From the NCBI RefSeq assembly GCF_002355475.1, contig NZ_AP014862.1, positions 3,038,001 to 3,102,000 of the forward strand: a stretch of DNA of 64,000 nucleotides, given 5' to 3'. This DNA is from Pseudomonas furukawaii. GTDB taxonomy: Bacteria > Pseudomonadota > Gammaproteobacteria > Pseudomonadales > Pseudomonadaceae. Below the pieces are notes generated by a model. The model had not been told where the DNA came from and did not search any database. It saw only the letters and a list, made by a program, of their open reading frames with translations. The translations under genes and the position numbers were made by a program. Every line of letters starts with the position of its first letter. The stretch's first letter is position 1. Below are positions 45,684 through 55,739 of this stretch, piece after piece.

Positions 45684-46180
45684 CGACGCGAAACCCATCA
45701 GCGGTGTCGATGGGTTTCGCAGGCTCTACCCATCCTACAAGGCTGCGACGTACAGCGAGGCGATAGGGAGTGGGAACCGTAGGATGGTGTAGAGCGAAGC
45801 GAAACCCATCAGCGATATCGATGGGTTTCGCAGGCTCTACCCATCCTACAAGGCTGCGACGTACAGCGAGGCGATAGGGAGTGGGAACCGTAGGATGGTG
45901 TAGAGCGAAGCGAAACCCAGCAGCGGTGTCGATGGGTTTCGCAGGCTCTACCCATCCTACAAGGCTGCGACGTACAGCGAGGCGATAGGGGGCGGGAACC
46001 GTAGGATGGCGTAGAGCGAAGCGAAACCCATCAGCGATGTCGATGGGTTTCGCAGGCTCTACCCATCCTACAAGGCTGCGACGTACAGCGAGGCGATAGG
46101 GAGCGGGAACCGTAGGATGGGGTAGAGCGAAGCGAAACCCATCAGCGATATCGATGGGTTTCGCAGGCTCTACCCATCCA
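45684..46180. repeat. 111-bp tandem array of long hairpins
   Basis: The string CGATGGGTTTCGCAGGCTCT starts at 45708, 45819, 45930, 46041 and 46152, an exact 111-bp period. Each unit pairs GTAGGATGG...GTAGAGCGAAGCGAAACCCATC with CGATGGGTTTCGCAGGCTCTACCCATCC, so a transcript would fold into a row of stems with arms of roughly 30 bases. The array fills the gap between the convergent FAD dehydrogenase and pca operon. Confidence 0.9.
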
Positions 46181-46211
46181 ATTACAAGCCCCCCAACGAT
46201 GACCCCCCGAC

Positions 46212-46246
46212 AAAAAACGCCGCCCGGATGCGTGGTCCGGGCGGCG
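46212..46246 (-). terminator. intrinsic terminator of the pca operon
   Basis: On the minus strand, CGCCGCCCGGA and TCCGGGCGGCG form a perfect 11-bp stem followed by six T residues, about 20 bp after the pcaC stop. Confidence 0.88.
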
Positions 46247-46265
46247 TCCTGGTGTTGCTCGGGGG

Positions 46266-46661
46266 TCAGCCCTGGAGCGATTCCACGCCCAGCTCGTCCC
46301 ACACGGCCTCGGCCAGGTGGAAGGTGGCGTTGGCGGCGGGAATGCCGCAGTAGATGGCGCTCTGCATCAGGACTTCCTTGATCTCCTCGCGGGTCACGCC
46401 GTTGTTCTTGGCGGCCCGCAGGTGCAGCTTGAGCTCGCCTTCGCGGTTCATGCCGATGAGCATGGCGATGGTGATCAGGCTGCGGGTATGGCGCGGCAGG
46501 CCCGGGCGGGTCCAGATATCACCCCAGGCATGGCGGGTGATCATTTCCTGGAACTCTTCGTTGAAGGGCGTGAGGTTCTGCAGGCTGCGGTCCACGTGGG
46601 CGTCGCCCAGCACCGCGCGGCGGACCTGCATGCCGGCTTCGTAGCGTTCTTTCTCGTCCAT
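46266..46661 (-). CDS. pcaC: 4-carboxymuconolactone decarboxylase
   Basis: I start at the ATG at 46661 (131 residues), the normal PcaC length; the upstream open frame crosses a palindrome. Family motifs are RRAVLGDAHVDRS, ITRHAWGDIWTRPGL, LKLHLRAAKNNGVTREEI and YCGIPAANATFHLA. It converts 4-carboxymuconolactone to beta-ketoadipate enol-lactone in protocatechuate breakdown. It is the last gene of the operon, separated from pcaD by a 48-bp palindrome. Confidence 0.93.
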   Translation of the reverse strand: MDEKERYEAGMQVRRAVLGDAHVDRSLQNLTPFNEEFQEMITRHAWGDIWTRPGLPRHTRSLITIAMLIGMNREGELKLHLRAAKNNGVTREEIKEVLMQSAIYCGIPAANATFHLAEAVWDELGVESLQG

Positions 46662-46682
46662 TGCGGGCTCCGGATCGGGGGC

Positions 46683-46730
46683 GGTGCGCATGGCGCACCC
46701 TACGGCGAGGTAGGGTGCGCCGCGCGCACC
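46683..46730. repeat. palindromic element between pcaD and pcaC
   Basis: GGTGCGCATGGCGCACCCTA and its inverted partner TAGGGTGCGCCGCGCGCACC flank a short loop within the operon. It is related to the palindrome at 48977-49018, and a single arm also occurs near 27581. Confidence 0.8.
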
Positions 46731-46737
46731 AGCGAGT

Positions 46738-47526
46738 TCACTGAGTGAGGAAGTCCAGCACGCGCTGGCTGAAGGCGTCGCCGGCCTGCACGTTGGACAG
46801 GTGCGCCGCATGGAACGCCACCAGTTCGGCGCCGGCGATACGTTCCTGCATGAAACGGCCGTGCTCGGTCGTGGTTACCGGGTCGCCGCTGCCGCAGACC
46901 ACCAGGGTCGGGGCGCTGATGCGGCCGAGCTGCTCGCGGTAGTCGGCATCGCGCACGGCGGCGCAGTTGGCGGCGTAGCCCTGGGGCGAGGTCTGGGCCA
47001 GCATGCCGACGATGGGTTCTACCTTCTCCGGCTGCGCCTCGGCGAAGTCAGGGGTGAACCAGCGGGAAATGGAGGCATCACGCAGGTCGCGCATGGCCTG
47101 GGCGCCGCCGGCGAGCACGGTGTCGATGCGCGGGTTCCAGACCTCCGGGGTACCGATCTTGGCGGCGGTGTTGCACAGCACCAGGCGCTGGATGCGCTCG
47201 GGGGCGTTGATGGCCAGCCACTGGCCGATCAGGCCACCCATGGACAGGCCACAGAAGTGCGCCTTCGGGATATCCAGGGCATCCAGCAGGGCCAGCACGT
47301 CGCCGCCCAGTTGCTCGATGCTGTAGGGGCCTTCGCTGACCAGGGACTGGCCGTGGCCACGGGTGTCGTAGCGCAGCACCTGGAAGTGCCGGGTGAAGGC
47401 CGGGATCTGCGCGTCCCACATGTGCAGGTCGGTGCCCAGGGAGTTGGACAGGACCAGGACCGGCGCACCGGCCGGGCCTTCGAGGAGGTAGTTCAGATCG
47501 CCATCGGCGAGACGTACGGCAGGCAT
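46738..47526 (-). CDS. pcaD: 3-oxoadipate enol-lactonase
   Basis: The 262-residue alpha/beta hydrolase has its nucleophile Ser95 in GLSMGG, an acid in CGSGDPVT and His in AAHLSNVQ, as in known PcaD proteins. It hydrolyses beta-ketoadipate enol-lactone to beta-ketoadipate, the point where the catechol and protocatechuate branches merge. It starts 9 bp after pcaB. Confidence 0.93.
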   Translation of the reverse strand: MPAVRLADGDLNYLLEGPAGAPVLVLSNSLGTDLHMWDAQIPAFTRHFQVLRYDTRGHGQSLVSEGPYSIEQLGGDVLALLDALDIPKAHFCGLSMGGLIGQWLAINAPERIQRLVLCNTAAKIGTPEVWNPRIDTVLAGGAQAMRDLRDASISRWFTPDFAEAQPEKVEPIVGMLAQTSPQGYAANCAAVRDADYREQLGRISAPTLVVCGSGDPVTTTEHGRFMQERIAGAELVAFHAAHLSNVQAGDAFSQRVLDFLTQ

Positions 47527-47535
47527 GCAGATCTC

Positions 47536-48897
47536 CTAGCGCGAAAGGTTCTTGTGTTCGGCGAGGGCACGGTCCACCCAGCGGCGGGCCTGTCCCAGGT
47601 AATGGGCCGGGTCGAGCAGGCGGTCCAGCTCGGCGGCGGAAAGTTGCGCTGTGACTTCGGCGTTGGCGCCGAGCACCGCGCGCAGGTGGGCGCCCTCCTT
47701 CACGGCCTGGCGGCAGCACTGCTCCACCAGGTGATGGGCGGCGTCGCGACCGATGCGCTGGGCCAGCTCGATGCTCACCGCTTCGGCCAGCACCAGGCCC
47801 TGGGTCAGCTCCAGGTTGCGGCGCATGCGCGGGGCGTCCACTTCCAGGCCAGGCACCACCAGCAGCGCCTGCTGCAGGGCACCGGAGACCAGGCAGCAGA
47901 GTTCCGGCAGGCTTTCCCATTCGGCATGCCAGAGGCCGAGGCTGCGCTCGTGTTCCTGGGGCATGGCGGCGAACAGGGTGGACACCAGGCCCGGCGCGCG
48001 GGTGGCGGCGCCGATGAGCACGGCGGCGCTCACCGGGTTGCGCTTGTGGGGCATGGTGGACGAGCCGCCCTTGCCCGGCGCGGCGGGTTCGAAGACCTCC
48101 CCGGCCTCGGTCTGCATCAGCAGGCTGAGGTCGCGCCCCAGTTTGCCGAGGGAGCCGGCGATCAGCCCCAGCAGGCTGGCGAGTTCCACCAGGCGATCAC
48201 GCTGGGTGTGCCAGGGCTGGTCGGGCAGGTTCAGTCGAAGCTCGATGGCCAGGGCCTCGGCCACCGGCCAGGCCTGCTCGCCCAGGGCGGCGAGGCTGCC
48301 GGAGGCACCGCCGAACTGCAGGCACAGCAGGCGCGGCTTGAGTTCGGCGAGGCGCTGGCGATGGCGGGTGACCGCGCCCAGGACGCCGGCCAGCTTCATG
48401 CCGAGGGTCACGGGCGTGGCCTGCTGCAGCCAGGTGCGGCCGGCCAGCGGGGTGTCGGCGTGGCGCTCGGCCTGGAGCGCCAGGGCATCGCCCAGGGCCG
48501 CGAGGTCGGCCTCGATCAGGTTGAGGGCGGCACGCAGTTGCAATACCAGTCCACTGTCCATGGCGTCCTGGCTGGTGGCGCCCAGGTGGACGTAACGCTC
48601 GGCCTCGGGACTGGCGGCCGCGATGCGTTTGCCCAGGGCCTTGACCAGCGGGATGGCGGAGTTGCCCGCCGTGGCGATGGCCACCGCCAGGGCGGAAAAG
48701 TCGTAGAGCTCGGCGCGGCAGGCGGCCTCGATGGGCGCGACGGCCTCGCGGGGGATCAGCCCCACGCGCGCCTCGGCCCGGGCCAGGGCGGCCTCGAAAT
48801 CCAGCATTCCCTGGACCCGGCCCTGGTCGCAGAAGATCGCGCGCATGGCCGGCGCGGTGAAGTAGGTATCGAAGAGTTGGTTGCTCGGGCTGTTCAA
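47536..48897 (-). CDS. pcaB: 3-carboxy-cis,cis-muconate cycloisomerase
   Basis: The 453-residue protein belongs to the fumarase/aspartase superfamily, with the signature GGSSTMPHKRNP near residue 285 and HLGATSQDAMDSGL near 105. It cyclises 3-carboxymuconate to 4-carboxymuconolactone. It lies between pcaF (129 bp upstream, with a palindrome in the gap) and pcaD. Confidence 0.93.
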   Translation of the reverse strand: MNSPSNQLFDTYFTAPAMRAIFCDQGRVQGMLDFEAALARAEARVGLIPREAVAPIEAACRAELYDFSALAVAIATAGNSAIPLVKALGKRIAAASPEAERYVHLGATSQDAMDSGLVLQLRAALNLIEADLAALGDALALQAERHADTPLAGRTWLQQATPVTLGMKLAGVLGAVTRHRQRLAELKPRLLCLQFGGASGSLAALGEQAWPVAEALAIELRLNLPDQPWHTQRDRLVELASLLGLIAGSLGKLGRDLSLLMQTEAGEVFEPAAPGKGGSSTMPHKRNPVSAAVLIGAATRAPGLVSTLFAAMPQEHERSLGLWHAEWESLPELCCLVSGALQQALLVVPGLEVDAPRMRRNLELTQGLVLAEAVSIELAQRIGRDAAHHLVEQCCRQAVKEGAHLRAVLGANAEVTAQLSAAELDRLLDPAHYLGQARRWVDRALAEHKNLSR

Positions 48898-48976
48898 GCC
48901 AGTGCTCCGGAATGCGGGATGGTGATTCGTTTTATAGCAGCCGGCCGTTCGGGGCCAGCCTTTGCGCGGAATGGCC

Positions 48977-49018
48977 GGTGCGCACGGCGCACCCTACGTA
49001 GGGTGTGCCGTGCGCACC
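48977..49018. repeat. 42-bp near-perfect palindrome between pcaF and pcaB
   Basis: GGTGCGCACGGCGCACCC and GGGTGTGCCGTGCGCACC surround TACGTA, with one mismatched pair. It begins 8 bp past the pcaF stop. No T-run follows, so it is more likely a processing or attenuation structure than a full terminator. Confidence 0.85.
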
Positions 49019-49026
49019 AGGCGGAG

Positions 49027-50228
<1,202 letters not shown>

Positions 50229-50232
<4 letters not shown>

Positions 50233-51014
50233 TCCTCACCCCCTTGCTGGCCGTGGGCCGCGGCGGTGCGGGCCTCCAGGGCACGCAGGGCGCTCAGCTC
50301 CACCTCGTTGGGGGCAAGGGTCTCGCCCACCTGGTCGGCGAAGCGGATGGCCCAGCCGGTGTTGGCCACCACCTGCTCGCGGGTCACGCCCGGGTGCAGC
50401 GAGGTGACGATGAACTCGTTGGTGCCGGCTTCCGGCTCCATGATGCAGAGGTCGGTGATGATGGCCACCGGGCCCTTGCCGGGCAGGCCCAGTTGCTGGC
50501 GGTGGTCGCCGCCTTCACCGTGGCCCACGGAGGTGATGAAGGCCAGCTTGTCGACGAAGGTGCGATGGGACTGCTTGAGGATGATCAGCACTTCCTTGGC
50601 GGAGCCGGCGATTTCCGGCGCGCCGCCGGCACCCGGCAGGCGAACTTTCGGGTTGTGGTAGTCGCCGATCACGGTGGTGTTGATGTTGCCGAAACGGTCC
50701 ACCTGGGCGGCACCGAGGAAGCCCACGTCGATGCGGCCACCCTGCAGCCAATAGCGGAAGATCTCGCCGGTGGGGACCACGGTGTCGGCGGTCTCGGCCA
50801 GTTCGCCGTCGCCGATGGACAGCGGCAGTACGCTGGGCTTGGCGCCGATGGGGCCGGATTCGTAGATCAGGACCACGTCCGGGGACGAGGTCAGGCGGGC
50901 CAGGTTGGCGGCCTTGGACGGCAGGCCGATGCCGACGAAGCAGACGGCGCCGTTCTTCAGGCGGCGGGCGGCCGCCACGGTCATCATTTCATTGGTGCTG
51001 TACTGGGCGCTCAT
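50229..51014 (-). CDS. pcaJ: 3-oxoadipate CoA-transferase, subunit B (CatJ type)
   Basis: The protein is 261 residues from the ATG at 51014 (a GTG one codon earlier is possible). It carries the CoA-transferase glutamate in [11 protein letters not shown] and the [10 protein letters not shown] oxyanion region. The length and sequence match CatJ of P. knackmussii B13 rather than the 213-residue PcaJ of P. putida. With subunit A it moves CoA from succinyl-CoA to beta-ketoadipate. Start and stop of the two subunits overlap (TGATG). Confidence 0.9.
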
Positions 51015-51862
51015 CACTTGGCCTCCGCAATCTTCTGCTGGAACTGGGCGAAATCCTCGGTGCCACGGATGTATTCGTCGATCCAGGCGGTGAAGGTCTC
51101 GCGGTCACGGGCGATGGGGTCCCAGGCCTGGTAGAAGCGGTTGTCGCGCTCGTAGTAGCCGTGGGCGTAGGACGGGCTGGCGCCGCCGGGGACGTGGCAC
51201 ACCGCGGTCAGGGCCCAGGTCGGCAGGACGCAGGCGTTCATCGGCGCGTTGATGTCGTCGACGATCTCTTCCACGGTGACGATGCAGCGCTTGGCCGCCA
51301 GGGCCGCTTCCTTCTGCACGCCGAGGATGCCCCAGAGCAGCACGTTGCCCTTGCGGTCGGCCTTCTGCGCGTGGATCACGGTGACATCCGGGCGTACCGA
51401 GGGAACGGCCGCCAGCTTTTCACCGGTAAAGGGGCACTCGATGAACTTGATGTTCGGGTTGACCTTCGGCAGGTCGGAGCCGGCGTAGGCGCGCAGCAGC
51501 GCGAACGGCAGGCCCGAGGCGCCGGCGACATAGGCGTTGGCCATGTCGGCGTGGCTGTGTTCGTCGATTTCCAGGGCGTTCGGCCACTGCTTCTCGACGG
51601 CGTCGCGCAGGCGGTGCAGCGAGCCGACGCCGGGGTTGCCACCCCAGGAGAAGGTCAGCTTGCGGGCGCAACCGGCACCGATCAGCAGGTCATAGACCAG
51701 GTCGGGCGTCATGCGCACCAGGTGCAGGTCTTTCTTGCCCTGGCGGATGATCTCGTGGGACGCGGCAGTGGGAATCAGATGGGTGAAGCCTTCGAGGGCT
51801 ACCTTGTCGCCGTCGTTGATGAAGCGCTCGACGGCCTCGCGGAGGGAAATGATTTCAGCCAT
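51014..51862 (-). CDS. pcaI: 3-oxoadipate CoA-transferase, subunit A (CatI type)
   Basis: The 282-residue subunit has the family glycine motif (LTFSWGGNPGVGSL) and begins MAEIISLREAVERFI, as in CatI of P. knackmussii. It is the first gene of the pcaI-J-F-B-D-C operon. Two PcaR-like boxes lie 77-110 bp before its start. The operon lacks pcaT and pcaR. Confidence 0.9.
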   Translation of the reverse strand: MAEIISLREAVERFINDGDKVALEGFTHLIPTAASHEIIRQGKKDLHLVRMTPDLVYDLLIGAGCARKLTFSWGGNPGVGSLHRLRDAVEKQWPNALEIDEHSHADMANAYVAGASGLPFALLRAYAGSDLPKVNPNIKFIECPFTGEKLAAVPSVRPDVTVIHAQKADRKGNVLLWGILGVQKEAALAAKRCIVTVEEIVDDINAPMNACVLPTWALTAVCHVPGGASPSYAHGYYERDNRFYQAWDPIARDRETFTAWIDEYIRGTEDFAQFQQKIAEAK

Positions 51863-51938
51863 GGTCGATCTCGTGTTGTTATCCAGGGCGTGGGTGCGCC
51901 GGGTGATGTGAAGGTACCCCCGCCATTCCCGGCAAACA

Positions 51939-51972
51939 ATCCGATAATCGACTATTGGTTCGATTATCGAAC
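51939..51972 (-). promoter_or_regulatory. paired PcaR-like boxes before pcaI
   Basis: GTTCGATTATCGAAC (51958-51972) is a near-perfect palindrome close to the PcaR site described in P. putida (GTTCGATAATCGCAC, from memory). ATCCGATAATCGACT (51939-51953) is a second box with its centre exactly 19 bp away. The same pair and spacing occur before pcaK. Confidence 0.72.
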
Positions 51973-52058
51973 GAATGTGTCGCCTGCTAACGAAGTGCCC
52001 GATTCGCCCAGGGTGCCCTGCCTCGTACCTCGGTAACGGCCCCCTCGCCTCGCCCCGG

Positions 52059-52910
52059 CTACAGCAGCTCCACCATCCGCTGCGCCAGGTGCCGCTGCCC
52101 TTCCAGCCGCTGCACGATGCGTTCGACGATCTCCACCCGCGCCGCCGCGCCCTCGCGCATCTCGCCCATGGCCGCGAGCGCCGTGGCGGACCTTTCCAGG
52201 CCTGCGCGGGTGGAGCCGTTGGCCTGTTCCATCCCCGCCCTCGCCTCTTCGGCGGCCTTCTGCAACCCCTCGGCGATCAGGCGGATCTGTCCGCTGGACT
52301 CGTTGGCCCGCAGGGAGAGGTTGCGCACCTCGTCCGCCACCACCGCGAAACCCCGGCCATGGCTGCCGGCACGCGCGGCTTCGATGGCGGCGTTGAGCGC
52401 CAGGAGGTTGGTCTGGCGGGCGATGTCCTGGATGCTGCCGACGATGGCGCCGATGCGCATGGACTGGGCGCCCAGTTCATTGAAGACCTGGCCGACGTGG
52501 CTCATGTAGGCGTCCAGCTCGGCGATGACGGCCGCAGTGGACTGCAGGCTGTCGGCGCCGAGCTGGACCTTCTCCCCGGCCGCGCGGGCCAGCTGGTTGG
52601 CGTACTGCATATCGGCTTCGCAGTGCTGGATGGCCTCCAGCAGTTCGCACAGCGGTCCCTGCAACGGCGGGGTCCGCTGCGCCGTCGGCACGGGGGGTGC
52701 CGCAACCTCGACGGGGGATGCCGGCACCAGCACCGGCACCTCCACCCGGACCTCCACCTCCCGGGGCGCGGCCCCCTGGTAGGCGAGCCCGCCCATGGCG
52801 ATCAGCGCGAGGCCGACGCCCAGCAGCCAGGGGTTCAGGATCAGGTAGGCCAAGAGGCACGAAAGGCCGCCACTGCCAAGAAGCAGTGCGGCCAGGGTCT
52901 TGCGGGGCAT
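52059..52910 (-). CDS. minimal methyl-accepting chemotaxis-type protein without ligand domain
   Basis: I start at the ATG at 52910 (283 residues). Two closely spaced membrane helices (about 5-45) are followed by a proline-rich linker and a cytoplasmic signalling domain with the conserved hairpin tip [21 protein letters not shown] and [12 protein letters not shown]. There is no periplasmic sensor domain and no HAMP, and the signalling part is shorter than usual. It lies between benF and pcaI on the same strand, suggesting a role in sensing aromatic acids or energy state. Confidence 0.78.
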   Translation of the reverse strand: MPRKTLAALLLGSGGLSCLLAYLILNPWLLGVGLALIAMGGLAYQGAAPREVEVRVEVPVLVPASPVEVAAPPVPTAQRTPPLQGPLCELLEAIQHCEADMQYANQLARAAGEKVQLGADSLQSTAAVIAELDAYMSHVGQVFNELGAQSMRIGAIVGSIQDIARQTNLLALNAAIEAARAGSHGRGFAVVADEVRNLSLRANESSGQIRLIAEGLQKAAEEARAGMEQANGSTRAGLERSATALAAMGEMREGAAARVEIVERIVQRLEGQRHLAQRMVELL

Positions 52911-53089
52911 GGGATGGATTTCCTTCTGGCATGGCTGGAGACAAAGATCTGTGGGGGCGAATTCATTCGCGAAGGGCAGCGAAGCTGCCCCTTGGGCCTG
53001 AACAACACAGTCCTGCGGACTGTTTCGCCAATGCACTCACCCCCACAGGTAAAGCGGGCCGTGTCCCTGCCGGGCCACGGCGGTCGGTC

Positions 53090-54346
53090 TTAGAAGAGCG
53101 TCCAGGTGTAGGACAGGATCAGCCGGTTCTCGTCGATGTCGGTGCGGTAGTTGGAGCGCGCGGTGACGTTGCGCACCCGCACGCCCAGGCCCTTGAGGGC
53201 GCCGCCCTGGACCACGTAGCTCAGGTCCAGGTCGCGCTCCCAGTCCTTGCCTTCGTACCCCAGCCCGGTGTCCACATTGTCGCCGGTGATGTAGCGGGTG
53301 CTGGCCACCAGGCCGGGCACGCCGAGGGCGGCGAAGTCGTAGTCATAGCGCACCTGCCAGGAACGCTCGTCCGGCGAGGCGAACTCGAAGGTGGGCACCT
53401 CGTTGCCCAGCGGGCTGACGTTGGCGAAGACCCGGGGAAAGGCGCTGTCGCCGTACATCGCCTGGTAGCCGAGGTAGAAGGTATGCCCGCCGCGCTTGGC
53501 CGAGAGCAGGGAGAAGAAGGCCTGGTTGTCGATCTCGCCGATCAGCTTCTTGCCGTCTTCGGCGGCGTCGTAATAGCCGATGTTCGCCCCCAGGACCCAA
53601 TCGCCCACCGGCTCGCTGTGCTTGAGGCCGAAGAAGCGCTGGTCGTAGATGTCCTCCAGTTGCGCGTACCAGGCGCTGGCCGTGGTGCGGTTGCCGTTGA
53701 AGGCGTAGTCGGCGCCGGCGTAGTTGAAGGCATCGCTGGACGCCTGGCGCTGGGGCCTGTGGCCCAGCATGGCCTGGAGCTTGTCGTCGCCGGCCTCGTT
53801 GCGCAGGCTGGTGCTGGTCAGGTGGCCGCCCTGCAGGGTCAGGCCGTCGATCTCGCCGGAGGTGATGCTGGCGCCCTGGTAGCTCGGCGGCAGCAGGCGG
53901 ATGTCACTGAACACCAGCACCGGCAGGTTGGGCTGCAGCTCGCCCACTTTCAGCTCGGTCTTGGAGACGCGCATCTTCCCGGCCACGCCGAGGCGGCTGT
54001 AGTCGTCGGCGGCCCGTCCGTCCTCCTTGACCGGCAGCAGCCCCGTATTGACCCGGTCGGGGCTGCTGTCCAGCTTGATGCCGAGGGTGCCGATGGCGTC
54101 GAGGCCGAAGCCCACGGGGCCGGGCGTGTAGCCGGACTTGAAGTTGAGGATGAAGCCCTGGGCCCACTCCTCCGCCTTCGACCGCTCCGGTCCGCGGATA
54201 TCGGAGAAGTCCCGGCTGAAGTAATAGTTGCGGGCCTGCAGGGTCGCGGTGGAGTCCGCGAGGAATCCGGACTCGGCGGCCTGGGCCAGGCCGGCGCCGA
54301 CACCGGCGGACAGGAGAACGCACAGCTTGCTCGAATAGTGGGTCAT
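53090..54346 (-). CDS. benF: OprD-family porin of the ben cluster (BenF-like)
   Basis: I start at the ATG at 54346 (418 residues), where a signal peptide follows (cut near AQAAES) and the OprD start [21 protein letters not shown] appears. The barrel ends [12 protein letters not shown]. Its place directly after benE is where BenF, a benzoate-specific channel, is found in other pseudomonads. Confidence 0.85.
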   Translation of the reverse strand: MTHYSSKLCVLLSAGVGAGLAQAAESGFLADSTATLQARNYYFSRDFSDIRGPERSKAEEWAQGFILNFKSGYTPGPVGFGLDAIGTLGIKLDSSPDRVNTGLLPVKEDGRAADDYSRLGVAGKMRVSKTELKVGELQPNLPVLVFSDIRLLPPSYQGASITSGEIDGLTLQGGHLTSTSLRNEAGDDKLQAMLGHRPQRQASSDAFNYAGADYAFNGNRTTASAWYAQLEDIYDQRFFGLKHSEPVGDWVLGANIGYYDAAEDGKKLIGEIDNQAFFSLLSAKRGGHTFYLGYQAMYGDSAFPRVFANVSPLGNEVPTFEFASPDERSWQVRYDYDFAALGVPGLVASTRYITGDNVDTGLGYEGKDWERDLDLSYVVQGGALKGLGVRVRNVTARSNYRTDIDENRLILSYTWTLF

Positions 54347-54476
54347 GTCATCACTCTTGTTTTTATTGGGGCAAAGCTCCCCCACGGCCCCCGGTTACAG
54401 GGGCCGCCACGCAGGCTTGGGGAGGTGGAACGCCGGTCGCGGACAGCTCCCGCGATGACTCCGGCGCCGGAGTGGA

Positions 54477-55691
54477 TCAGGGATTGGGTTCGAGAACCTC
54501 CTCCCGTTCCGTTTTCAGCCGGGGCCCGCGACGGGCCGTCAGCAGGAGGTGGGCGACGATGCCGAAGATCAATCCCCAGAACGCCGCCGACAGCCCCAGG
54601 AAGGACATTCCCGAAGCGGTGACCAGGAAGGTGATCAGGGCCGCTTCGCGGTCCTCCGGCACCGCCATGGAACCGGCCAGGGCACCGGCGATGGCGCCGA
54701 ACAGCGCGAGGCCCGCCAGGGCGGCGATCAGTTCCCTGGGCAAGGCGGTGAAGATCGACACCAGGGTGGCGCCGAAGATGCCCAGCAGCAGGTAGAACAC
54801 CCCGCCCGCCACGCCGGACACATAGCGCCGGGACGGATCCTCATGGGCCTCGCGCCCGGTGCAGATGGCGGCGGTGATGGCGGCCAGGGTCAGTCCGTGG
54901 CAGCCGAAGGGCGCCAACAGCAGGCTGCCCAGGCCGCTGGCGGAGATGATCGGGCTCGCCGGCGTCCGGTAGCCGGCGTTGCGCAGCACCGCCACGCCGG
55001 GCACGAACTGCCCGGTCAGGGCCACCATCACCAGCGGCAGGGCGATGTTGAACAGGCCGTGCCAGGTGAAGGCCGGGGTCACCCATTCCGGCGTGGCGAA
55101 GCCGATCACCAGGGCCGAGGTGTTGAGCTGGCCCTTGCCGGCGGCGATGGCGCAGCCCACCAGCAGCACCGCCATCACCGCGTAGCGCGGCGACAGGCGC
55201 CGCACCACCAGGTAGGTGAGGAACATCGCCATCACCATGACCGGTTCGTCGTCCAGCGAGGTGAACAGCCGGGTGCCGAAGCTGAACAGGATGCCCGCGA
55301 GCATGGCCGCCGAGATGGCGGGCGGCAGCTTGCCGACGATGCGGTCGAAGGCGCCCGAGAGGCCAACGGCGAGGATGATGGCGTTGGCCATCACATAGGC
55401 CCCCACCGCTTCCCCGGCGCTGATCCCCGGCAGCATGGACACCAGCAGGGCCGAGCCCGGCGCCGACCAGGCGATGATCACCGGCACGCGGTAGCGCAGG
55501 CTGAGGACTATCCCCAGCACGCCGCTACCGATGGAGATCGCCCAGACCCAGGAGGACAGCAGATCCGCCGGCATGCCACCGCTTTCCGCCGCCTGGAAGA
55601 CGATCACCAGGGGGCCGGCGTAGGAAATCAGGGTGGCGATGAACCCCGCCACCACGGCGGACAATGAACAATCCTTGAACAGGCTAGCCAT
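54477..55691 (-). CDS. benE: BenE-family benzoate transporter
   Basis: The 404-residue membrane protein has about twelve helices and BenE motifs (GFIATLISYAGPLVIVFQAA; IIAWSAPGSALL; FGCHGLTLAAITAAICTG). It imports benzoate by proton symport and follows benK by 48 bp. Confidence 0.92.
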   Translation of the reverse strand: MASLFKDCSLSAVVAGFIATLISYAGPLVIVFQAAESGGMPADLLSSWVWAISIGSGVLGIVLSLRYRVPVIIAWSAPGSALLVSMLPGISAGEAVGAYVMANAIILAVGLSGAFDRIVGKLPPAISAAMLAGILFSFGTRLFTSLDDEPVMVMAMFLTYLVVRRLSPRYAVMAVLLVGCAIAAGKGQLNTSALVIGFATPEWVTPAFTWHGLFNIALPLVMVALTGQFVPGVAVLRNAGYRTPASPIISASGLGSLLLAPFGCHGLTLAAITAAICTGREAHEDPSRRYVSGVAGGVFYLLLGIFGATLVSIFTALPRELIAALAGLALFGAIAGALAGSMAVPEDREAALITFLVTASGMSFLGLSAAFWGLIFGIVAHLLLTARRGPRLKTEREEVLEPNP

Positions 55692-55739
55692 GCTGCCTCC
55701 GGGCCAGTTGCAGGTTTACCGATCGATCCCCGTACCTTC

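Noticed and set aside
45610-46302. Long minus-strand frame of about 230 codons with repeated VGWVEPAKPID-like units
   Set aside because: It is a translation of the 111-bp repeat array, whose period is divisible by three; it has no ribosome site or family and overlaps the end of pcaC and the terminator.
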